Positions 24,318-35,500 of a stretch of 64,000 bases of DNA are shown here, piece by piece. Numbering within the stretch: the first letter of the stretch is position 1; each line of letters opens with the position of its first letter. The translations under genes were made by a program, and so were the position numbers. The stretch comes from Agelaius tricolor. Taxonomy: Eukaryota > Chordata > Aves > Passeriformes > Icteridae. The notes beneath the pieces were generated by a model, which had not been told where the DNA came from, searched no databases, and was given only the letters and a program-made list of their open reading frames with translations. The stretch spans positions 98,441,381 to 98,505,380 of the forward strand of contig JALJCS010000001.1 of the NCBI GenBank assembly GCA_023055355.1, in the 5' to 3' direction.

Positions 24318-24883
24318 CAGCTGCCCAGCAAACCACTTTCTCACCCTCTACATCTCAGCTTGACAGGGGAGAGAAAATAACGTGGAAAACAGCTCATAGG
24401 TTGAGATAAGGCAATTAACTAAAGTGAAAGGTTGAACATACGCATGCAGAGGAAAAAAGTCCCAAACTTTTATTTTCTACTTCCCATCAGCCAGCCATGT
24501 TTAGCCACTTCCTGGGAAGAATGACTTCAGCATGTGCAGCAGTTACTCCAGAAGGAAAACATCATAAATAATGAATGCCACCCCTTCCTCCTCCTTCTCT
24601 TAGCTTTTATTTCTAAGCCAATGTCCTATGGTATGGAATATCCCTTTAGTCAATTTGGGTCAGCTCTCTTAGTTGTATCCCTTCCTAATCTCTTCTCTGT
24701 CCCCAGCTCCCTGATGAAGGGGAGGAATGTTGGATCATGCTGAGGGAGCACTTCTCAGCAGTGGCCAAAACACTGGTGTGACTGGTGTGTTTTCAACACC
24801 CTTCTAGCTGCCAATGCAAGGCACAGCACAGTGAGAGCTGCTGTGGAGAAAATGAATTCCTCCTCAGCCAGACCCGTCTAACA
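24318..24883 (-). mobile_element. Solo LTR of a second avian ERV family (B)
   Basis: On the minus strand this matches a very common bird LTR. Its 5' end TGTTAGACGGGTCTGGCTGA is at 24883. The plus strand shows GGTATGGAATATCCCTTTAG followed by TCAATTTGGGTCAGCTC near 24630-24668, CACTTCTCAGCAGTGGCCAA near 24749, and AGGTTGAGATAAGG near 24400. About 17 terminal bases of its 3' end appear to be missing at the junction with the LTR on the left. No internal region adjoins it. Confidence 0.8.
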
Positions 24884-24890
24884 TCTGTCT

Positions 24891-25580
24891 TGTGCTGCAG
24901 AAACATCTGGTGAGGAGTGTGTTACCACTACCTGAGTGTAAATGCTGAGCATAAACACAAAGTCTACTGTTGTCAGACAGAGAAGGGCAGGGAAGCCCCT
25001 GCTCTCCATTAGGACCTCAGGAATCCTGGAGCAAAATCTAGGTACATTTCAGCTGGGCTTGATTCTGGAGCTGTAGAGGGTACATGTGTGCCAGTGCTGA
25101 CAGTGGGGTGTCTGTGAAGAGATGCCAGGGCTTCCCTGTGCTGGACATAGCTTGTTCCAGCCAGCTCCCACTGCTGAGCTGAGCACACTGCTGAGGTGGG
25201 GGCACCTTGGGGGAAAGGTGTTCAGGAGAGATGAAAACTTCACGGAGGGAAGAGGAAGGAACAGAAAAAGTGAGAAACAGCAGAGCAAATGCCAAAGTTA
25301 GAGAATAAGAAGGAGGAGGTGAGGGAAAGATGGTTTCATTTTTGTCTTTGTTTCTCGCTATCCTACCCTTTTGTAATGAGTAAGAAATTAAATTAGTTTT
25401 CCCCAAGCTGAGTCTGTTTTGCCTGTGATGGCAATTGGTGAGTGATCTCCCTGTCCTTGTTTCAACCCATGAGGTTTCCATCTTACTTCTTCCCCACTCC
25501 CTGCTGAGGAGGGGAGTGATTGACAGAGAAGATGGTGGAGGTCTGCAGCCATCCAAGGTCAGACCACAACCCACCACCCA
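24891..25580 (+). mobile_element. Third LTR in the cluster, diverged relative of family A
   Basis: The 3' third follows family A (TTTTCCCCAAGCTGAGTCTG, TTTGCCTGTGATGGCAATTG then GTGAGTGATCTCC, GAGGAGGGGAGTGATTGACA), ending CAACCCACCACCCA at 25580. The upstream part (GGTACATGTGTGCCAGTGCT, ACAGTGGGGTGTCTGTGAAG) differs from the other copies, so this is another subfamily or a recombinant. The probable 5' end is TGTGCTGCAG at 24891. The AATAAA of the sister copies has decayed to GAAATTAAA. The 247-codon minus frame over it is a chance frame. Confidence 0.7.
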
Positions 25581-28099
25581 CTGTAGATGTCCACATGTGA
25601 TCTTGGCAACTCTTGGCTCCTGTATCTGGGAGTTCAGATATATCCAAGAATATACCTGGGTGTGAGTGAGCGTGAAGTGTTTCAGGAAGAATAAATTGGT
25701 TTCCCTGGAAACCATACAAGCTAAATGCTGTATGCAGTCAAGGTCATAGAAGAAGTGGAGTCTAGATGGGGGAAAGGGCAAAGGTTTACTGTAACATTAT
25801 GTGTGTTCATGTTATGGCACCTCAGGATTCTTTTTTAATTCATTTAAACATAAAAACTAAATCCTTTGAAGTAAAAAAAAATAGAAATTCTTCAGTGAAA
25901 TGAAATCTCATGCAACCTGCTGTTATAGACTAATTGCTCACAATCAATGAACTCTTATCTTTTTCATTTCAAAATTATTAACACTACTTTGGTTATTAGT
26001 GTAATTTGGTGTTATCCTTTTTTCTTTCCAAATTAAAATGCACCATGTAATGCTCTAAAATGAATAAGAAGTTTAATTATTTTTCCAAGGGAAAACATTC
26101 AATTTAAGTTTATATTCAATTCTCCTGTGGAATACATCAGTATTATCATAAAAAGGCAATTTTGGTGTGTGAGTAAAATAATTGAAAAGTATTTGGGGTG
26201 TGTATGGTTAAAGTGCTCAGCTGACAATAAATTGGTACAAAAATTCATCAGTATCTCATAGTCTATATTCTTTCTTTTAATGAACATTCCCTGTAACTCA
26301 GCTTTCCTTTTGCTAAACCATTCCTTGCTTCTGTCTGATCCTTCAGACACTTAGGTATCTGGTCTCTGAATCTTATTTAGTGAATCATTGGCTCCCTTTT
26401 GAATAACAGACAAGGATCCCATGCTTAATATTCTGGTCTCTACCTACTTTTAATTTTTTACTTTGGCTTGTCACAAGAATCACAGATATCTAGTTATCTA
26501 TTAGCTTCCTTCAAATTTCTTCTGAAAAAACCAACTTTAACCTTCATAATTTTTTGGCTGAGATTAGCCAACTGCTAAACTAGCCTTTTCAAGCAAGTTT
26601 ATTGAATCATTAGAGATAATGACATTCCTTATCTTCATATGAGCTTGGGGTGATCTTGTGGGCTATTTTGAACGTGACTATTGAATTTTCATAAGTCACA
26701 TGGTTTTGTTGAATAAATATTCAGAATGCTTGATTTGATTAGAATGCTCAAATTTAAAGCTAATCTTACCTGTTTTTATATTTTTAAAAGATAACAAGAT
26801 CTAATTTTCAACTTTATTTTTTCTATTATTATTATTATTATTAGGTTTAAATTTAATGGTGATTTTCAGATTTTCTAATCTACACTACCCCACAATGCTT
26901 CCTATAGTAAAATGTCTTTATTTGCTCATTTCAGTCTTGGCTGGTTTATGACAGAGAACAACCAGTCTGTATGGAAGTCAAACATCATTACACTCAATTC
27001 TAATTAGTCTGTTCTTCCATTTTCACAGGAATGTACCTCATTCATTTTCATTGTTTGACTGCATCTCACTTTCCTATTTGGTCTTTCAGGATAGAGTCTT
27101 TCTGGGTATAAGATTAAATGACTTTTCTTGACCTCTATATTACTTCCAAACCTCTATATTACTTCCAGCTTTCTGATATTTAAATCTGAACTTTTTTCGT
27201 TTTGCTAATATATACATCCATTCTGCCACTTCTGGATCCTTGTCAAAACATTGAACTTCCTATAACAGTAATTGCAACTCCCTCTATTTACCATTTTTTC
27301 AACATTTGCATTCTATAAAATCTAAGCCAGTGAAGCACTTAAGAGCCAAGGGGTAAAATATCTCACCACCATTGTGATGCTGTACAAAATCTTATGGTTA
27401 TGCAGTTTCAATTATGCATTTGGACAGTTCACTGAATTTTTCCTTCAGTACTCCCTGCAGCTATAAATTGTCTCAAAGGAGCTGGAAGGGAATCAGAAAA
27501 ACTTTATTCCATAGAATTAATGGTCATGTTTGTTCAAAAATCCGTAAGTTGGAAACATCATGAACCTGAAGGTGTCTCTGCCTCTTGTCTGGGCCAGCAT
27601 TACTTTTTCAATATGCATCTCATGATTCTGTTCCTTACCCCTTCAATCATTGCTCTCTGACAACAGTATTGAGGCGAGACATAATGATGTGAAGAAAACA
27701 GGTGATTTAAATTGTCTTGTATATATAAGCTTCAACTTCATTGTATTGAAATGTCCTTATTTCTTTAAACTAAATAATTTTCAGAATTTTATCAGAATGG
27801 AACTAAACAGGACTGTTTTTCCAAAGTGATATTTCTTTGACCAGATAAGAATTTTTTTGCAAGTGAAAGAGACAGAAGATATTTTAGAAAATGATGAGAA
27901 AATGAAGACATGGCTAGATATGTGTAAAGCATAGATGAAGTTAAAAATTGTACTGACTAGGTCATTAACCATAATGAGTGTGTTTAGAAAACTAGAGAAT
28001 GTACATTATCTGCATTCCAGCTGCTTCTCAGTGAGGATGAAGGAAAATGAAACTTCATCTGGGAAATTTTGTTTCTTTTTTCCTGTGATATGTTTAAAG
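25581..28099. other. Single-copy AT-rich DNA
   Basis: No gene or interspersed repeat is recognised. It contains a TTA-repeat at about 26824-26843 and a 19-bp tandem duplication at 27131-27168. Confidence 0.55.
27131..27168. repeat. 19-bp tandem duplication
   Basis: ACCTCTATATTACTTCCAA is followed directly by the same unit with a single change at its last base. Confidence 0.95.
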
Positions 28100-28187
28100 C
28101 ACATCTGTTACAAAGTTAAAAAGGATATTATGTCAGAATTGCCAGGAGAAAGATCTGATTGTTCTGTTAATTTTACAGTGACTGCAG
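28100..28187 (+). other. Weak candidate coding exon, plus strand
   Basis: A frame open from 27935 is followed at 28188 by a strong donor, ACTGCAG|GTAAAG. Upstream, TTTCTTTTTTCCTGTG precedes an AAAG that could serve as acceptor at 28099. The enclosed peptide includes KKDIMSELPGERSDCSVNFT, which is protein-like with an NFT glycosylation motif. The opposite strand at almost the same place offers a competing candidate (28281-28344), so at most one is likely to be real. Confidence 0.15.
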
Positions 28188-28280
28188 GTAAAGTTAGATT
28201 CTTTAGCCTAGCTGTAAATGTGTTTTGAGAGAGAATTATATGTTCTGTTCCATTTGTTCGGAAGTTCTTCAGAGACTTAC

Positions 28281-28344
28281 TGTTACAAAAGCAACCTAGA
28301 ATCACAAGTGCAGCAAGAGATAGGCAAGGCATCATACTTCTCAT
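28281..28344 (-). other. Candidate signal-peptide exon, minus strand
   Basis: On the minus strand an ATG at 28344-28342 begins MRSMMPCLSLAALVILGCFC (with N next), a typical short signal peptide: positive start, hydrophobic core, small residues near the end. Directly after it the minus strand reads AACA|GTAAGTCT, a consensus 5' splice donor (28280-28275 on the plus strand as ACTTAC). A TCTTCTTTATAG acceptor-like site lies just upstream of the ATG. This is the layout of a first coding exon of a secreted or membrane protein, but the downstream exon is not identifiable and the peptide is not recognised. Confidence 0.28.
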
Positions 28345-28730
28345 GATTACTATAAAGAAGATCCATAATCTGAGATCTTGCTGTCCTAAGGCTAGTCTGA
28401 AAGACTATCATAAACTGTAGGGTATACTTGCCTATGTAACAGGAGCTGGAAGTAGATATGGAAAATGGAAGTATGGTTGGAGTACCAGGGAGGGATGTAC
28501 AATGATGCTCTGAACATGCTGAAATGGAACTGAAAGATAAAAATTCAGATGGAATTACAAATGGAAATAGGAAGGAAAATAAGTTGTGAAGGAGAATATG
28601 AAAGGCTCCTAAAGCTGCATCAGAAACAAAAGGAGAACCAAAGAATAATTTTGGCATGTTGGATGGGGTGGTTTTTCACTAATGAAGGACAAGAGTTTCT
28701 GAAGTCCTTACTACCTTCTTTTACCTGCAG

Positions 28731-29974
28731 TCCCTGGGACATTATTAAGAAAATTCTCTTGGAAGCCAGTTCAAGACACATAAAGATCAAGAAGGTGGTT
28801 TGGAACAATTAGCATTGGTCAAGTAAGGGCACACTCCTGTAGCAATGATTGTGCCCTCTCTGAGAAGATGGCTGGCACTAGGGAGATCAGTGAATGACAT
28901 TTGCTTTAGTAGTGTTTAGACTGGCAGTGTTACCCATGGCATCATTTCATCCAAGCTGGGGAGATATGTACTAGATGGGCAAATTATAAATATGAAAAAT
29001 TTGCTGTACCATTAAGGTCCACGGTTTGAAACCTTACTGGCAACTAATTGTGAATGATGTTTCTTGGGTAATACTGAAGTTCATGCTACTTAAGATCTTA
29101 ATCCAGTCTGCTTAGGGGACAGAACATTTCATCACAAGGTTGATGTGAGACCTCAGAATAGGAGAACTACTTGATACACTGCATGGCAGAGTTTCCTTTG
29201 ACAGAAACCTTGACATGCTAGAGACAGAATCCAACAATAATTTAGTAATTCAGGAAAGACAAAAAGTCCTGCTGTCTGAGATGGAATAAACTCATGGAAC
29301 ATTGCAGCCTGCCAGCCAGGAAGATGCACTGCAGAAAAGGATTGTGCAGCCCTGGTGGACAAAATATCTGCATCAATGAAAGCTAACTGCATACTGTATT
29401 AGTAGCAGTGGAGTCAGTGAGTCAATTATTCCTTTCTCTTTGACACTTTAGGGCATATATATGATACTCTGTCCAGTATTGTTTCTTCCTATACACAAGG
29501 GAGATTGACAAACTTCAGCAAGTCCAATATTTGGTTAGAAGATGATTCAGAAATGGAGCACATGATGCAGGAGGTGAAGAAAACTGAAAAGGAGTTTTTC
29601 AGGTTGGAGAAGAAAAGATCAAGGAAATCTAATTGCAGTCTACTAAAAGTTAAAGGGGTTTAGAAAAGACATAACCAGACTTCTGACAACCATTCACAGT
29701 GAAAGAACAAGAGGCAATAGACACAAATTTTAGCAAAAGACCATCCAGCAGGATACATAAAGAAAAAAAGTCAAAAAATCATTGTGAGAGTGATTAAGCA
29801 TTAGAGCAGTTTTCACAGAGAGGCTGTGAGAACTCCATCCTTGGACATATTCAAAGATTGACTCAACAGGGCCCTGAACTGCCTGACCTAACTTTGTTCA
29901 TGATCCTGCTTTAAGAAGCATGTAGACAAAATGACTTAGCGAGATCCCTTGCAACCCAAAGCATTTTATGTTTC
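28731..29974 (+). mobile_element. Very old CR1 LINE with ORF2 reverse-transcriptase remnants
   Basis: It begins where CR1 ORF2 enters the reverse transcriptase: CCCTGGGACATTATTAAGAA encodes PWDIIKKILLEAS, followed by HIKIKKVVWNN, matching the CR1 pattern PWD-x-I-x-K-x-L-x-EAS. It runs through GGGGAGATATGTACTAGATG, CTGTCCAGTATTG (29471), GGTTGGAGAAGAAAAGATCA (29603), and the 3' UTR phrases CTCCATCCTTGGACATATTC (29833) and GATCCCTTGCAACCC. All frames are broken. The catalytic FADD region near 29100-29160 is no longer recognisable and several hundred bases are deleted. It is more diverged than the other CR1 copies here. Confidence 0.8.
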
Positions 29975-31040
29975 AAAAACATTTCAGGATCATTCTCTAC
30001 CATTATTTGCAGTGTAGTCAAGCTGCTTGGGTTTTTTTTCCTGGACTCAAATTCATTCAGCTTCCCGTCTGGCCCGCACTCTGAGATAGTACAAATCCTA
30101 TTTCCTCCCACTTGATCCACTATTGTGCTTGACTAATGACTTCCACAGTAGCTTTTGTGATAGCTGGTTCGTGTGATACCTGGTAAGCCTGAGGTTTGGA
30201 TCCTTAGATGTCAATTATACCCCTGCACCCCCAGAAATAAGTGGTCTGAGTGTTAGCCTTTGAGTAACTTGTGTCTTCCCATAAATTTTCATCCTGTCAA
30301 ATATCTATATACTTATGTATAGGCTTCTATACTTCCAGATTGAATCATGGTCTGGCCCAAGGCTTTGAATCAGGTTACTGCACTGTATCACCCCTTACTG
30401 CACAACTGGATGAACTGGATAAAAATATGGAATTCTTCTAACTTGTCGAGCTCCTTGCTTTTCTTCTTGCTTTCTGAAAGGCTTCTCTTGCTCACTGTGT
30501 CTAGGCCAAGCATCCTAAGGGGATACCTTCCTCTGCCTGAGGTTTTATTCTGTATGTCTTCAGAAAAGTTTCTATTTTTGAATAGGAAGAGGCAACTTGC
30601 ATCCCCTGCACACTTCAAAATAAGTACTGATATTTAAATAATGCTTTTAAGCATTAAGAATAATGCTATGAATTACTACACTTTTATATAACAGTATATA
30701 CAAATGCAACGTTGGATCACCTTGAATTTTGGAACATCAGTTCAGAACTAAATAGCACTAGAAAGTATAATCATTCTGATGTGAAAATAAAAGAATATAT
30801 AATATTGTATTAATTATTCTGTTAATATAAATTAAAGCAGGAAGACTAAGGTTTAAATATCAGCCAGACAATAAACTCCTGTAATTCCTGTATGGGAGAA
30901 CAACTCATTGGGTTAGTAAAATTAGTGCTTCAGTGACATCAGTCACGTGATATATCATTTATGTGTTTGTTTGTATCAGTTAGTAACTCTTAAATTGATG
31001 ATGAATTCTAGGTACAACCCTAAACTGAGGTTCTCTTTTC
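29975..31040. other. Single-copy AT-rich DNA
   Basis: No gene is supported. A minus frame at 30388-30618 (with SESKKKSKELDKLEEF) is protein-like but lacks convincing splice sites. A short palindrome, TAATGCTT-TT-AAGCATTA, lies at 30639-30656. Confidence 0.5.
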
Positions 31041-31345
31041 ACAGAATCATAGAACCGTAAAATAGTTTGGTTTGGAAAGAACTTTTAGAGGCCATCCAGT
31101 CCAACGATCTTGCAATTAGGAGAGACATCTGCAACCACACCAAGTTTCCCAGATCCTCATCCAAACTAACTTTGGATATCCTGGTGATGGGGCATCTACC
31201 ACCTCTGATCAACCTGTTCCAGTGTTGCACCACCCTCATCATCATTCCTTCTGTCTAGTCTGAATCTACCCTGTTCTGCTTTAGAACCATTATCCTTTGT
31301 CTTATTGCAACACTCCCTGACAAACAGCCTGTCTGAGCAATGAGC
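31041..31345 (-). mobile_element. CR1 LINE 3' tail
   Basis: The plus strand starts ACAGAATCATAGAACC, the reverse complement of the CR1 terminus. It continues GGCCATCCAGTCCAACGATC, GATGGGGCATCTACCACCTC, CCTGTTCCAGTGTTGCACCA. It is a 5'-truncated insertion with its own 3' end. Confidence 0.92.
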
Positions 31346-31373
31346 CCTGCAGCATCTCTGGAGATCATAGAAT

Positions 31374-31967
31374 TATAGAATATCCTGGCTTGGAAAGGAT
31401 GCACAAGGGTCATCCAGTCCAACTCCTGGTCCTGCACAGGACAGCCCCAAGAATCACGCCACGTAACTAAGTATTGTCCAAATGTTTCTTGAACACAGGC
31501 AGATTTGTTGCCATGACTGTTTCTCTGGGGAGCCTGTTCCAGTGCCAAACCTCTGGGTGTGGAATGTTTTCCTGACATTTAACATAAACTTTCCATGAAA
31601 CAACATCAGACCATTCCCTCAACTAGGACCTCTTCAGATTGCAAAAACTGTTCCAAAATTGTTGAGAGGCCTTGTGATGACATAAGCCAGAGATTTGAGT
31701 CTTCTGAGATTAATTCCATTTGGAATCCCAGAGACTCAGAGAAATGCACCTAAGGTAGTAGTTCCTGAAAAAGTTCAGGATTGACAGGGATTTTATCATT
31801 CTCACAGCCATGGTGCCCCAGCTCAGGTCTCTGGGACCCCCATAGCCCAGCACTGGTGGTGAAGAGTGAAGGGAAGAAAGCATTAAACACCTCTGTCTTG
31901 TCTGTGTCCCTGTTTGTGAGGTGACCATCCTCGTCAAATAACAGGTGCAATCACCTGGTGCAACCAC
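31374..31967 (-). mobile_element. CR1 LINE, ORF2 linker fused to 3' tail by internal deletion
   Basis: A second CR1 terminus (ATCATAGAATTATAGAATAT) lies at 31374 and the 3' UTR runs to about 31600. Farther right on the same strand, 31950-31750 encodes HLTNRDTDKTEVFNAFFPSL, the well-known CR1 ORF2 segment between endonuclease and reverse transcriptase. The whole reverse transcriptase is missing between the two parts. The element is inactive. Confidence 0.9.
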
Positions 31968-32032
31968 TCCTGTTACAGCCAGGGTCAGCTAGAACAAGAT
32001 TGTTCTGTTAGTATTCAATTGTTCTGAATATC

Positions 32033-32512
32033 TTGAAGGATGAAGACCACAAAACCTCTCTGGGAAACCTATTCTAGAATCCAATAAACTTCTAAAAAAA
32101 ATAAAATTAAGATTAATTTCTTGTCATACAGTTTGTGCCCAGTGCCCCTTGTTCTGTCACTGGGTACTATGGAAAAGATTCTGGTTCTCTCATCTTCACT
32201 TCTTTCTAATCAGGTATTTATGTGATGAGAGTCCCCCTTATACTTCTCTTCTGAAGGCTGAACAGTTCCAGCTCCTTGAGTATCCACTCATACATCAGGT
32301 GTTCCAATCCTTGATCATCTCCATGATCCTTCACTAGATTTTCTTTATTGTGTACGTGTCTCTGTTGTACCGGGAACTCCAGAACTGGACCCATTACTCC
32401 AGATGTGAGTGAGGTGCTGAGCAGAGGTAAAGGAGTGCTGGCAGTGTTCTTCCTAATACAGCTGAGGATACTGTTGACCTTTCTTCCTTCAGAGCACATT
32501 ACTGGCTCATTA
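32033..32512 (-). mobile_element. CR1 LINE 3' fragment
   Basis: Plus-strand phrases CAGTGCCCCTTGTTCTGTCA, GGCTGAACAGTTCCAGCTCC, CCAGAACTGGACCCATTACT and CCAGATGTGAGTGAGGTGCT are the reverse complement of the CR1 C-terminus and 3' UTR. A poly-A-like AAAAAAAATAAAATTAAG interruption occurs near 32094. Confidence 0.9.
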
Positions 32513-35500
32513 ATTTGATTTTACACTGGGATGCTTAGTTAAGAATTTAATTTATTTAAATATGGTGTCTTACTGATTTGTGATAAAACTCATGAACAAC
32601 TTCTATTTTTCTCCCAAATTGAAATGAGAGCTGTGAGATGTATGCATTACTGTTTACAATAAGCTGTAATTTTTGTCAGGTTTTTTGGGTATTTTTAAGC
32701 TTTCAAAGGATGTCAGCATCAGAGGAATTACATAACATGCATGATCTTAATGAACCATGCACAGCCCACAGGTTTCAGCTGTAACGTTTAATATGATGAT
32801 CTGACAGAGTTTTTATTTTAAGCTCCATCTGGCTTTATATTGACATGTTCTTGGATAGGTACATTTACCTGCTCTAACTGTGAGGGTGGTCACATTGGTT
32901 GTAATGCCGTGTCTTCCTTGCTGAACAAAGGCACATTGCAGACACATTTCAGAGGAAATGTTTTGGATTGGACAGAATGATATAAATTTCAAACTGATAT
33001 CTTTGTTCCTGTCACATAACACATTTTTCTTACATTGCAACATTTATTTATTCTTCACATATCACTCTTATTCCACCACTTGGGAATTCCTTACTAACCA
33101 TTCAAGACTGAAAACCGAAGTTACTCAGCTACATATAGTAGGAAAATGTATTAAAAAGACAAACTAATGTGCCATTATCTTTCTTTCCTGCATATAACCA
33201 ATATGAAATGTTTTCTATGTTTCATGAAATCTATATTTATGGATCAGAGATTTATTTTATTTTGCCTTTTTTTTTAACAGGATACAAAAAAGGAAACTCT
33301 GAGCCCAGTCTTGTCAGTATTTTACTGACAGCATGAAATTGTCTTGTTGTCCCAGAGGTTAATAAGAAAAAAATCTCTTATCAGACATCAAAGAAAATGC
33401 AAAATTATCACAACAGAAAGCAATATTCTTTCATTCTTTAATAATAAACACTGCATGTTGCTACAGGAAACAAATGTACCCAACTGAATAGATAAATCCA
33501 TAAATAAGAGCTGACTTTTTGCTTTAGCCAAGAAACAAATTGAAAAATATTCCACATATGGCTGAAGCCAAACTGCGTTAGCAATTGGGAGATTTACTGG
33601 AAAGCACACTGCTTTTAGTGGTCCTTTAGCCCTATCCACTAACACATTGTGGAAACTTATAATAGAAAGCAAACCTCTGGTTGGAGAGCTCTCCAATTTA
33701 AGACAAGAGCATCACTAAACACTGACAGACAGTATTTTCAGATTAACTTCATAACTAGAAAGAAATCAGAAAATATTAAGATACAATAAAAGGGTTCACA
33801 CCCTTTCAGCAGGCCTTAGAGGGAATGTATTGCCTACATCCAAAATGGTGTTGCTGAGAAACCACTAAGCTGCTACTTAACTCTGGAATTTAATAAAATT
33901 TGCAAGCCTCTACTTCCTGGTAGTGGGAAATGAGAGGTTTCTCCTGGATGTGTCTTGAAAAAAATGTGTGAGCCCTGATAGTGCTCAAGAATCAAGGTTA
34001 TAGTTCATATTTTCAGGGAAGGCTTCAATACTATGAATGCTGAGTACATCATGTGTCTTCATAAACTCATCTGTGTAGAGAGGCAATATGCTGCATGCAC
34101 TCTGTTCTCAGTGTTTTCTTTTCAGAGACCAGACTGTTTCTTTTTTCTCTTTTCAGAAACCAGACTGTTTCATATTGCATTTGGAGGGCAGTAAAATGCC
34201 TTCCCTGGGCCTGTTCAAATTTGCCAAACTCCTGTTTGGGACTGTCTGTGCTCATCTTTGGGCAGATGTCTAAATGCCCATCATTGGGGAATCCCAAGCA
34301 GCTTGGACAAAAGGCAACTCAAAAAGAAACAGCTGAATATCTATCATCTGATTCCTAACTCTTTGCTTTATCTTGAATCATCTGAATTCTCAATGCATAT
34401 AGGTCTTAATAAGATCTGACTTGTTCTTCTATCATGAAAAGTCTAATAGATCTTCTTTTTGATTCAAAGATTTTATTTAATTTTAGATTTCTGACTTTGA
34501 TAAGGCACTATTACTTGCATTTGATTTTAACTTGCTGGTATTTTTCTCCTCAGTTCCATTTAGCATCAAAGAAAACACTAAACAAGCTACCAGGAATCAT
34601 TCTGAACTTTCAATAATAATCACAGAAAAGTCCTGTAATGCCAAAAATAAGCTAGGACTTCACTTTACTAGCGCTAATACTTTTTTACCTTTAATACAAA
34701 TAAAGCATCTGAGATTTTTCATCTAGAATTGTGATAATTAACATTGTTATCACTCAAGAAATAAACAATTGTTTAAGGAAATGAGTGAGAGTGGTTCTCA
34801 GTGCTACAGTGCTGAGTCAGTCATGCAGAACTAATTTCCTGGCTGTCTCTGAATGCACATAAAGCTGCTCTGTAGATGCTGCTGACAATGAACTAGTGAC
34901 TGGAAAAAGGAATCTTAAACACAGTCACATCTCTTGACTGTTAAAATCCTTTACACAAAGCATGCTGATCTAATGTACTGTAGTAAGCAGTATCCTTTTT
35001 TTTTTTTTCCTGCTTGTTAGTAAAAGAAGTTTTAATACCTGAAGCTGTTGCTAAGTAACCAACTGCTTACAAAATACATCCTTCTTGATAATAAAACTGG
35101 TTTGTTTTTCTGCTAATTAATATAGCTACACTGGAATTTCAACACTGGTATTGCGTAATGGGAAAAATACCCTAACAATAGAAGATTATCATGCATAACT
35201 GAGGATGTCTCATTCATGTGGGGAGCATATTACAAGTCACTTAATCAGAAAATCTGTATTTGAATACAACTGCCCAGCAGTTTAGAAGCAAAATGCAAAT
35301 AGAAGTAAGATGCCTGTGTGAAAAAGAGCTTCCCCATTTCTTTAACTACATCATATGGTGCACAAAAAAAAGAACTGATGCCTGTCCATAATATATGATA
35401 TTTAGAGCAGGGTCACAGATATTTTTCTTTCATAAATAAAATGAGCTTTTTTGAAATAGTGTTTCAATGCAAAGATGCTCAGAACCAAAAAAAATCCAGA

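Noticed and set aside
22873..25580. A complete provirus bounded by two family A LTRs
   Set aside because: The two same-orientation LTRs differ strongly in their upstream halves and only another LTR lies between them; no gag, pol or env sequence is visible.
25038..25781. Longest open frame in the window, 247 codons on the minus strand
   Set aside because: It lies across an LTR, in antisense, and its peptide has no family motif. The frame is open because the LTR is poor in A/T-rich stop codons on that strand.
30388..30618. 76-codon minus frame with a charged stretch
   Set aside because: No convincing splice sites or start context; no recognised domain.
33268..33340. TTTTTTTTTAACAG acceptor followed by a 15-codon frame
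   Set aside because: The frame is too short and ends at once; poly-T followed by AG is common in this AT-rich DNA.
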